64,000 nucleotides of DNA from Vermamoeba vermiformis (Eukaryota > Tubulinea > Echinamoebida): NCBI GenBank assembly GCA_045837725.1, contig JBEWZL010000008.1, forward strand, positions 1 through 64,000. The letters run 5' to 3'. Below are positions 9,034 through 18,744 of this stretch, piece by piece. Position 1 is the first letter of the stretch; each line of letters starts with the position of its first letter. The notes under the pieces were generated by a model. The model had not been told where the DNA came from. It ran no database searches and saw only the letters and a list, made by a program, of their open reading frames with translations. The translations under genes were made by a program, and so were the position numbers.

Positions 9034-11288
9034 TCAGCTAATGATACATCCTGCTCTCTTCTTGGGCTTAGTTTGCTTTGTGGGTTTTGCAGGCCTATTA
9101 TCATCTTCCAAAAAGAGCAAATATTCAGTGCATTTGAGTTGCAGGTAATCTGAATTAGCTGCTTCTCCAAATTGTAAAAGCTCTTGTACAAACTGAATGT
9201 CCATGGTTGGACTCTTTCTGCCACCCTTGGATAGATGCATCTTGTCTGCCATAGCTCTGCACAAGTAGTGCATGAAAGATTGCAAAGCAAATTTGTCAGC
9301 AAACCTCAATAACTTCAAAACACATTCAACTACACGCGAATCTCCATTTTCCACAAGTGCAATTGAGTCAGTATAAATAAACTCCAGTAATAGTAGAGCT
9401 GATTGGAGGTCCAAATCTGCTACATTAATGTCTTTTGTTGCTCCATTATCAGTCCATAAAGTTAACAGTTCTGGAACACGTGCTTGCAAGACGAGCTACA
9501 GAAAGATTGAGTTAGCAGTATCCACAACTATTTTTAAACTTGTTGCTTACTGAATGGGCGTGTAGGATGGACTGCCCAACCTGAATTTTCAAATCTGCAT
9601 GGAGTACATTGTTTATCAAGCCCTTGCATGTCTCTACCAAATTGGAACTGAAAGGAGTTTAGTGAATTATGATATTTGTGCATAACTTACCCTGCCTCCG
9701 TGAGTATTGAAGAAAGAATTGAAGGCTCGCTTTTGCTAATTGCACTTTTGATCTCCGTGGCAAATGTTGATAACGGCTTTGTTGGGTAATAAATAAACAG
9801 ATTGCGCTCAGGGTCTACAATCGCATTGCTTAGCTTCTTTGTAGAATTTTCTAGGTCGAGTTAGAATTTACGCGTCATAACGAGTCAAATATTACCTGAA
9901 AGAATCAACGTTTGCAAGATGTACGGAATGATCATTTTCATTGCCTGCTTATCAACCAAGTCGCCACACACGGCAAAGAACGGCTTGGCAGGGTTACGAA
10001 ACTCGCAAAACTTCTCGACAAAGTAGAGCACAATCGAGCGTGCATCAATGTCACCTGACAGTGTCAGCAACAGATGTACGTAGTCATCTCGCTTACCATT
10101 GTAATCACTCGGCAAATACTTTTTGATGTCAGCGCCACTTTTGATTGCATCCTCGAGGATATTAATGCGCGATATAAAGAGGATGACTGGCGTTTCGGTT
10201 AAAAATTTTGAATTGCTCACATCGCGGTAGAGCGCGAAAGCAGACTGACGATCATCGACGTAGCCGGTGGACTGTTCAACCAGAAAACTATAAACGATGA
10301 TGATGAGAGAAAGTGTGCCTTAGATTGTCATTGACAACGTACGTGTCGGCTGGTACAAACAACAACATCGCTGAAACTGCGTCAAATGCGTGTATCCACT
10401 TCTTGCGTTCGTTTCGCCGACCTCCAATAAGTACAGCTCTGAACACCATTAGTGCCGCAATATCGCACCATAGAACTTACTTGACACTCGAATTGCCATA
10501 CGAGTGTTGATCTTCAACGATTCCAGTCAAGGACATTGACAAATCCCCGACATCGTCCGGGGTTAAATCGCGCTTTGAATTGAGCACCTCGCTCGCCAAG
10601 GGAATAAACCTTGTGACCAGTCAAACTATGCGTCGAGTTAGCAATGAGTTTGCAAAATCTTACGTCTTCAACCAGTGCTTGGCGCGCAACACTTCAGGGT
10701 CCCACACAGCGTTGAAATCGCTTTGAAACTCTTCAGTCTCCCACAGCTGCACGATGTCTTTCATTGCGATGGCAGGGACCTTACGACAAAATTAGCGTCG
10801 TTGCGGAAACAAGGGACTTGCATCATTTTCCGCAGAGTACCGCACAAGACGTTGGGCTAAATTATCTGCTCGTTCTCTAATCTTTGAAGTGTCAATCGTG
10901 ATTTGAATATAGGCAAAGCTTACTTCAGCATTTTTCGAAACTTCTGCGTACTGTTGTAGAGACCAGCGTATCGAACTAATTAATAAATTCCAATAGAATG
11001 AGGGCTCATGTTCTTCTTGCTTATCAAAATACGAGTTGAGTTGTTTTCGGAAGTTGTTCGGCAAAGTTCTATCCAAACCTATTTTAATATTTAAAGTTAA
11101 GTATTCCTATAAGCTCGAATGACTCGTCTCGTTAAAATAACGCGATTAGAGGAGCTAATTTAATTATAATTAATTTGAAAAATTCTGATTTATTTCTGGG
11201 TCCACACCGAGTCTCACAGAATAACAGTGCTACGACACTTACCGTTAACTAAAATTTTGAAATCCGCTTCGTTGTTGTTTAAAGCCAT
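9034..11288 (-). CDS. G-alpha-like pseudo-GTPase fused to BTB domain, CaaX end
   Basis: Nine exons (11288-11243, 11078-10818, 10757-10664, 10609-10481, 10438-10343, 10287-9896, 9850-9691, 9647-9551, 9495-9034) join in frame to 578 residues. Residues 1-340 follow the heterotrimeric G-alpha fold: helical domain with DLTPDDVGD..LTGIVE, then GGRRNERKKWIHAFDAVSAM (G-alpha: [20 protein letters not shown]) and TPVILFISRINI. All nucleotide motifs are altered: no GxGxxGKS P-loop (FKILVNGLDRTL instead), switch-II Gln is Arg, NKKD reads SRIN and TCAT reads AVCG. Residues about 385-525 are a BTB domain. The C-terminus is Lys-rich and ends CIIS, a prenylation box. A membrane-bound scaffold or cullin-3 adaptor is plausible, as for RhoBTB proteins, but that is inference. 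Confidence 0.8.
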
Positions 11289-11439
11289 TCTAAACCGCAA
11301 TCCTGGTTTTATACACGGCGCTGTGGTGTTTGTTGCAAAACGGGAAGATTTTAACAATTCAAAAATAGTTTAGTTGTCAATTGCAATTCTAGTAGTTTGA
11401 ACTGAATTTATTACAAGTTATTAACTTATTATACAAGTA

Positions 11440-13757
11440 TTAGGTCTTAAAAATCTTCACCGTTTTGACAACAGGTCCGCGGCAGATCGGGCACGTTTTC
11501 AGCATCTGCGCGCAACTCTCGCAGAATCCTAAATGACCGCAATCCAGTAGAGCAGTGGTGCGAAGGTGGTCTTTTTCTTGGCATATAATACATAGCTCTT
11601 CGTCCAGATCTGCTTCGTCGCGGATGTTGATCTTCTTTTCCTCCTCGACGTTGTTGATTATTGTTGTTCGCTAGTCGCTTAGGAGGTGCATGCAGTACTT
11701 GAAGAAGATTGTCCGCACCGTGTTCAAATGCCTTGCTGAGCTCGAGCACCTGTTGCACGAAGAACTGACCTTCAGAACTCAACAGACCGAGCAGTGTGTC
11801 CAGCTTGGTCAAGTCAGGTCGTGCGCCGTCGAGTTTGAACTGCAAGATGTCAAAGCCCATGTTCTCGAGGGCAGTCACCATGCGGCCTTTGCGTCCAGGG
11901 TTATCGAGGAACGAGACGAATACGAGCTTGGCAGGGTAGACCTCTTGGTAGTACTTCTGAAACATGGACGGGAAGTAGTCCGTGCCGTTGAACTTCTCGT
12001 TCTCAACCTCGTCCGTAACCACGATGAAGAACTTGATCTTCTTGCGCTGTTGGTAGTACGGCCACAACGCACAGGCCGAAGCAGTTAATCCATCAGCTTT
12101 CATTTCTGTGGCCACACGCACGACTTCAGGAATTGTCTTCGGGTTGAGTGGCGGATCTACTAGTCGCACGTTGAAGAATTTGAGCTCCGCAGAGGTGAGC
12201 ACTGTCAACACTGAGGCAATAATGGTGGAGGTTCGAATAGCCACGTCCATGGAATAGCTAGCATCACCCAACACGACCACTGGTGGTTCTAGCTCGAGGC
12301 TGATTTTGTTCAATTTCTCTTCGGCCAGAGGGATCAACAGCTCGTAGAACGGCGCGTCGATCTTTTTGAAGTACAACAATCGTTCCATCAACTTGCCGTA
12401 GGTCAAATTCAGCTTCTCGTCTTTTGATTCGAGTCGCTGTTTGATAATTTGATTGACTTGAGGGTGATTCAACTCCTCGTGGTACCACATCAGTGTTTCG
12501 AGGGGCGTGTATTTCGCGATCAAGGGCTTAGCTTCGTGCGGCAAAGGCTTGATATGAACTCGCAAGTACGAGTAAGGGATTTGCAGTGCTTTGAACTCGA
12601 TGTTGTCCATTTTGAATCGACCAGAGAGCACGTCGACCAAGTTGTCTGAGCTCAAATACTGTGCTACGGGCAAGGAACTGTCGCGTGGAGGTTCAGCGCC
12701 GTAGACGAAAGACAAGAACCACGGCACGGCAAAGTCTTCTGGACTCAAGTGCACGAGATCGGACAATTGCTTCCACGGTTCCTGCACAGACACGTCAGAA
12801 TGATTATATAAAATAAAACAAAATCTTTGGTTTGGAAATATTTTTTGGTGACGTGGCACTGATAGTCAAAGACTTACCTTGGGCATGTGCAATGCAAAGT
12901 ACTCCAAGTCCTGCGCGGGAATTGTGCGCACCCATTGCTTGATTCGTTTGGCCAACGAGCCGCTCAAGCCCTTGTCCAACAACATTTCACGCTGCAAATC
13001 ATTTTCTTGCGCCTTCAAAGTGTTTAATGTCGTTCTCTTCGCCGTGCCTTGTTTCTCCAATCGTGCAACACGTTTTTGCAGTGCTTTGACACGTCGTTTA
13101 GCGTCCAACAGTTCGAGGCCGCGCAGCACCTCGACCAAACTGAACTGTGTCTTGTATTCGTTCAATATCTTGTCCACGATGGTGTACCACTGCTTGGACC
13201 AGCAAGTCGCGAGGAACTTTGGTCTGCCTCCTTTGGCCAGTTCAATGCCTTGGCGCAGCAGTGTGAGTGCTGTGGCCACGTAGATCGGACCGCTCTTTGT
13301 CGCGAAATCAACGTGTTCTGCGAGACTGCTCTCGGCAACAAATAATTTTTTCATCGCTTGCACGTGATTGAATTCTTCATTGCCTTCAATGTGGTCTGGC
13401 TTAACTGCGGGACGTGGTTTTTGGTTCTGGATGTGCTCACAATATTAATCTCACGTAATACAAATTTTTAATGCACTTACACTTTTATGTTTTCCGGGGT
13501 AATCAGCTGGAATGCCGTCGGGGTTCTTTATTTAAGATATTTAGAAATTTAAATATTCAAAAAAATTCAATTAGCCACGAAATAAATACCTGATTCGGAT
13601 TATAAGCTTGCTGACCCTCTTGAGCAGTAAGAAATTGTATAGCTGCATTTACATCACCGTCGCAAATCAATAAGACGGATTCCAAAACATCGCGATCGAT
13701 ATTATTGCCTTGGAAGTGGCGTTGCAGCTGGTTAATCTTCGCTGTATTATCACCCAT
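11440..13757 (-). CDS. CUE-vWA-RING protein, probable E3 ubiquitin ligase
   Basis: The start ATG at 13757 opens a UBA/CUE-like ubiquitin-binding domain (INQLQRHFQ..DVLESVLL..DGDVNAAIQFL). A middle region with a coiled coil follows (exon about 13363-12880). Next is a von Willebrand A domain with the MIDAS residues DASYS, a Thr in DGLTAS and the Asp of VVTDE. The long exon runs in one frame to about 11699. There an intron starting GTACTG at 11698 moves reading to a second frame encoding a C-terminal C3HC4 RING finger (CIIC..CGH..CESC..CPIC), ending at the TAA at 11440. The exact 3' splice site is ambiguous (intron about 55-67 nt). Ubiquitin ligase activity is inferred from the RING; the client is unknown. 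Confidence 0.75.
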
Positions 13758-13804
13758 TGTGTTGTGCACGTTATGTAATCAATAATGAAAGGGACAGATT
13801 AAAA

Positions 13805-14053
13805 ATGGTCTTTATCGTTTTCATTCTCGCAAATTTCGCAGTCCTAACAACGCCACACTACCGATCAGTCGTTCGCGGGCTTGTTTGGTACGTTATTTTA
13901 TTATCATTTATAAGTACTCTTCCCAACGCTGCACCACAGAATTGCTTTGGCGGATGCGTCGATCGACGTTGCCAAATACCTTATATTATTTTAAATATGA
14001 CACAAAATTATTCTGTACTAATTGGATGCGATTTCCATTGTCGTACATTTTAG
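13805..14053 (+). CDS. Small secreted Cys-containing protein candidate
   Basis: An 82-codon single-exon frame starts at ATG 13805, only 47 bp from the divergent CUE-vWA-RING start. The N-terminus (MVFIVFILANFAVL) is a plausible signal peptide and the mature part has paired cysteines (CFGGCVDRRC, GCDFHC) and a potential N-glycosylation site (NMTQNYS). I recognise no family. Its length and position make it possible but unproven; it could be leader sequence of the divergent promoter. Confidence 0.35.
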   Translation: MVFIVFILANFAVLTTPHYRSVVRGLVWYVILLSFISTLPNAAPQNCFGGCVDRRCQIPYIILNMTQNYSVLIGCDFHCRTF

Positions 14054-14155
14054 AAAATAATTAAATTAATATTTTTCGTTATTTTGACGATTTTTTGCTG
14101 TCGTCCACGCCAGGTGATAAATATAATAATACTTTGACGCTATTAAAGCATTAAG

Positions 14156-15845
14156 ATGTCACAACCTCCCGGTGCTATTCGAGCATTGCGCGGCACAGAA
14201 GCGCTGTATGCTTTCATTCACTTGACAGACCTGGTAACTATTAGAAACAACTGCTTCCTTTGTATTAATTCAAATAGAGATGCGTTGACATGCAATTCGT
14301 GTTGCGATTGAGCGGCGAATTAGATCCGCAAGTGCTCCGTCAAGCAGTAATGCGCATTCAACAAAAGCAGCCTTTATTGCGATGCGGTAACTCTATCATA
14401 CGACTATTAACATTATTGCCCTGCTCATCGCGTTTGTTCTATTCAGGTCTGCAACGACACGGCGTGGATATTTATCTCGTGCCCGTGGCAAACGCGGAAT
14501 CATTCGTGAAAGTCACCAGTCTGGAGCGACAACACGACAAGCACTGGGAGGAGGTACTGACAGTGCAATGCATCGCTAGTCTGATTGTCGCGTGTCATTA
14601 ACTGTGCCACAGATTGTCGAGCACAAAGTGAACAACAACCAGCCGCTGAAAGAGAACGCGTTGTTGTGGGAAGTGACTTGTTTGCACGACCACCACAACA
14701 AGCGCCACGACGTCATATTGAGCATATCGCACGCCATATTTGATGGCATCTCTTCGCTCGAATTCTCACGCGACTTGCTCCGTGAAGTCGCTGCGGTGAA
14801 GAACGGCAATCCAGGACCAGTTGGTAATGCACATTGTCGTAGGACTTGCCAACAATCTGTTAATACTTGACACTCAGAGCCCGTGAACATGATCAACAAG
14901 AGCGTGTTTGAGCGCATTCACGAAGAAAATCCCGCCCAACTGACCCTCTGGCAACGATTTGCGCCACGCCTGTGGACAGGTGTCTACAACGAAGTGTTGA
15001 AAAAGAAACACAAACTGCCCTACGACCAAGCCTGTCCATTCGCGCAGAGACGACAGAAAGCTATATTTGTCACGTGAGTGTTGGTGCATTGATTGACGCG
15101 ATCTAACACTGTGTAGCGTGCCTGCCAATGTCGTCAAATCATTTTACACCGCGTGCAAGGCACACAACGTCAGTTTCACGGCAGGAATATTCGGTGTCAT
15201 CTCTAACGCCTTGCAAAAAGTGCTCCACTTGCCCGACAACTTCAACATCGGTACGTCTTAGTTCACAACAAGTACTTTGTCGTAATTAACACTGCGGCAG
15301 TTTACTTGATGCCCGCAAGTATTCGCAAGATGGTGCGCGAGCCAGACAATCAAGGGCTGTACCACTGTGGCACTTGTCCACTCGAAATATCGAACGTCGT
15401 CAAGTGCACTGAGGGCGCTAACATCGACGAGACTGAGCTATGGCGCGTTGCCAACGACACCAAGCACGCTATTCACACTGATCTCAAGGGTTACGTGGTG
15501 CGCACCATCGACGACTGGATGTCCACCGTGCACATCTTGAAAAAAGTGGCAGCTTACATTGTGCCGCGCATGCTCAAAGACGCTGCGGGCAGAGGCGAAG
15601 CTTCGATTTCCAATTTTGGCAATTTTGATGGCGATTCGTACCCGAAACAAGTGGACGGCCTGACACTCGAGGCACTGTTCGTGGCCTCAGCGGGTGGTGT
15701 GACAGGCTCATTCCCGAGTGCCATGATGCTCACGCACCACGATCAACTGCACCTCAGCTTTTGTTACCCCGAGCCGCTGTTGAGCTCTGAACATGCGCAG
15801 CAAATTGTAGATCTGACACTCGACACAATGAAGAGGTTTTGTTGA
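14156..15845 (+). CDS. Condensation-domain-type acyltransferase
   Basis: Starts at ATG 14156 (MSQPPGAIRALRG) and runs through about seven exons to TGA 15845, with short introns such as 14234-14277. The protein, about 450 residues, has the layout of the CoA-dependent acyltransferase/NRPS-condensation superfamily. An N-terminal segment RLSGELDPQVLRQAVMRIQ is followed by the active-site motif HAIFDG in SISHAIFDGISSLEF (HxxxDG). The C-terminal half has the ISNFGNFDG and SFCYPEPLLS segments seen in PapA and alcohol acetyltransferase relatives. No adenylation or carrier domain is attached, so it probably acylates a free alcohol or amine rather than belonging to a peptide synthetase. Substrate unknown. 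Confidence 0.75.
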
Positions 15846-15974
15846 ACGGAACTAAAAAATTGACCTTGGCGACTGAGTAAATAATGTGCTGTAGTATTGT
15901 CCGCGAGAAATTTCGTGACGAGACATTGACGGCTGGAAAATATCTTATTCGTTTTTTGGTCAACAAAAAACTAT

Positions 15975-16628
15975 ATGATGGAGAACACAACTCCCTCTGC
16001 AGAAGGTGACAATAACAAGGGGTCAATATCAGGCCACGAAGATGTGAGTTCATTGCCCGCATTCGAGCACACGCGGTACAGTGGTGCAGGAGTGCTGATC
16101 TACGCTTACAAAAATGACGAAGAGACAGGGACACTTTGTGCATATATACTCATAGGCCAAGAGCGCAAGGGATCATATGACGATTTTGGTGGTGGCCGAG
16201 GCAAAGGCGAGCGACATCCGATCTTGACTGCGGCGAGAGAATTTTCAGAGGAGACGCTCGGAGTAATTTGCTCTTACGAAGAAATGAAACAAATCCTTAT
16301 AACCCCAACTAATTTTGTGTATGATTCGAACTTCTATCAATATTGGGTCAAATTGCCGTTGGATGCGACCATTCCAGAAAAATTCCTCAAAGCGAAGACG
16401 GAAGCGAGAGGCAAGCAATGCCTGAAATGGATCGGAGTCACACAGATACGCAGTGCTATATTGGCCTTCAAACAACGCAAGCCTATCAAAAGCAACAACA
16501 CTAACTTCAATCCGTTCAAACAGCCCCTTGTCTGCGAGGAGTGCGTGCTGCGCAAGTTGTTGATCAAGAAGATGGTGCGCGCAGAGGAGTTAGGGCTGTT
16601 GGAGAGGCTGGAGAAGTGCGCATTGTGA
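15975..16628 (+). CDS. Nudix hydrolase
   Basis: A single exon of 217 codons starts MMENTT at 15975. The Nudix box is visible as GGGRGKGE..TAAREFSEETLG, with the REFSEE core intact; the spacing between the first Glu and RE is one residue longer than the textbook motif. Residues about 40-160 make the domain. The C-terminal part (CEECVLRKLLIKKMVRAEELG) is a charged helix that I do not recognise. Nudix enzymes hydrolyse nucleoside diphosphates linked to another moiety; the substrate cannot be told from sequence. Confidence 0.8.
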   Translation: MMENTTPSAEGDNNKGSISGHEDVSSLPAFEHTRYSGAGVLIYAYKNDEETGTLCAYILIGQERKGSYDDFGGGRGKGERHPILTAAREFSEETLGVICSYEEMKQILITPTNFVYDSNFYQYWVKLPLDATIPEKFLKAKTEARGKQCLKWIGVTQIRSAILAFKQRKPIKSNNTNFNPFKQPLVCEECVLRKLLIKKMVRAEELGLLERLEKCAL

Positions 16629-16823
16629 GGCCGAGAGGATTCGAGAGAACATGCAGTGTGTCAAACGATGTAAAGCTGATATTCTCACGCACAGCACCAG
16701 TGTTGAATATGGAGCGATTGTAAGTCCTTACCGTGGCGTCGTCGAATGAATGTAGCTGCAATGACTTTATGTACAAGTGTATAATACAATGATTTGGCTA
16801 TATGTTCGTATTAACATGAATAT

Positions 16824-18210
16824 TTACATTACTTTTTGCTTGCCCGAACCAAATAGAGCTCTGTTGGCTGTCTTGTCTGCTTGTTGAACGCTCTGATCTG
16901 GGTATGATGAAAATGATTAGAATATTGTTCTTACTCGTAATATGTGCTATATCGGCTATTATCATCGACAAGGTACCTGTATCAAAGTAAGTCTTCCAAA
17001 ATTTGAGCTTGTTGTCTTCAATTTCGACCAGTACAAAGTCCAGATCTTCCCCGCGCTGTAACGTCTCTTTGTTTGTGGTGCAAAACGTCTGAATAAGATC
17101 AGGTAAGTATTGTGGAGCTCATATTTACTCCTCTTATTACCTGTTGTGCAACGGCCAAGTTCGGTTGAGACTCGTCGAACACGACTTTGGTAATATTCGC
17201 TGCTGTGTCTGAGAATGGCGAGAATATTAACACCTAATTATTCATATATTATTATTCGTAATACTCCTACGTACCCTGGTAGTGCTCGAAGAACACGCTC
17301 AGGCCCATCTTGCACGCATCTCGACCCACGAGTCGGTCCCAGGGCGGATTGATGATAACACTGTCCGCGGCAATGCTGCTCCACATGTCGAGGTCTGCGC
17401 GACTCATTGCTTCAGCCTCGCGATGCAGCACTTGTTCGACACAGCGCCGAGTGACGGGCACGTGATTGTTCAGTCCACGCTTCACTTTGACGTGAGGCGA
17501 GATACAAGGCGAGCTAAAAGGGATTAGTAAGTGACAAAATGGAATATGTTAGTGATCATAGGCTCGTGATGAATTACCTGTGCGTCCTCTTGTATTCTGG
17601 ATCAATCCAAGTTAAAAACGACCAAATCTTCAAATCTTCAGAAAATTCGAGGATCCAACCGTGTCTCAACTCCTACCGAATCATGTTAGTCCATATGCGT
17701 GGAATATATATATGCTAATTTGACTACGAATTCTCAAATAGATACGCACAATGTACTCAGCTGCGTCCTTAGTCTTTCTATGCGAGACGAGTTCTAATGC
17801 TGCGGTATGCTTCTCTGCGTCTATTACTGTCGTTTCAATACACAATTTAATTTCCACCACGTTTTTCAGCTCAGTCGCGAATATAGAGGCCTGTTTCAAT
17901 TCAATGAATGAGCGATCCGTCTTAAAAATTTGAAAATGAAACAAATGATAAATCTGCGCAATAATAGCGTATATTTCCGTACCAAAATATTATCCCGTCC
18001 TCGGATGAAAGTCTTCTTCCATTTGTAGGTCGCATCTGAATTCAATTTCGTTTCAAATTCGGTTCTATCAAACTCTAAATAAAATCGTAGCTTAGCATGG
18101 TACTTAATATATACTATATAATAACGTGATGCCTTAGACTTACTCTCAATCGCCCGGCAGATAGATGTGACTTGTTGCTCGATGCGGTGTCGCGTCTCCA
18201 GTGCAGTCAT
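16824..18210 (-). CDS. Two-domain NTF2/SnoaL-like protein
   Basis: Begins MTALETRHRIEQQVT at 18210 and ends at TAA 16824 after several short introns. The first half ends with ELVSHRKTKDAAEYIELRHGW and WSFLTWIDPEYKRT. The second half has HREAEAMSRADLDMWSSIAADSVIINPP and LVGRDACKMGLSVFFEHYQG. Each half has the helix-sheet pattern of a cone-shaped SnoaL-like (NTF2 superfamily) domain, so this looks like a tandem duplication. I assign no catalytic residues. Introns use donors GTAAGT, GTACGG and GTGCGT. Function unknown. Confidence 0.55.
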
Positions 18211-18744
18211 TTAGTGTTCAGTGGCTTGGTGTGGCTTACAATGCCAATTATAAAAATAACTGTTGCTGATTTGGCGGTGCGTATTTTGTTTGTTGTACAG
18301 TTTCAATTGTCCACGAACATCGCTTGAATTTCAATTGAAAATTGGATTAGCAAGGCGATTTTTGCGCGAGAGGTTTGAAAACTCGTTATAAATTGAACAA
18401 ATATTTGGTAACCACGTCACGTCAATAATTGATAGATTTTTAGTTATTTTGAACTAATTTTTGGATCTAAATAATTTTTGGATCAAGCATAAAATATCCC
18501 AAGAAAAATATTATTTCTAAGTCATGTAATAAAATTATCTAATTATTTTCGACTAAAGAAGCGGTAAGCACAAAAAGTTGATATCTACATTACATTCACG
18601 TTACGTTGGATTTTGCCATTGCGCAGTAATAATAATTCTCATTATAAAGTAAAGTGCTTGCGTTGTCATGCACTTCTTTTTCAAATAAAAGTGCGGCATC
18701 TATTTTAGCCCTTTTTTGGACCTGTAAAACACTAGCCTTCAACA
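18211..18744. promoter_or_regulatory. Divergent intergenic region, no gene seen
   Basis: 534 bp of AT-rich sequence between two divergently transcribed genes (the NTF2-like protein and the LRR/ADP-ribosylglycohydrolase). It must hold both promoters. I see no open frame, RNA gene or repeat that I can support. Confidence 0.4.

Noticed and set aside
11640-11700. Apparent frameshift between vWA and RING in one gene
   Set aside because: An ordinary 55-67-nt intron starting GTACTG at 11698 restores frame, so no mutation needs to be assumed.
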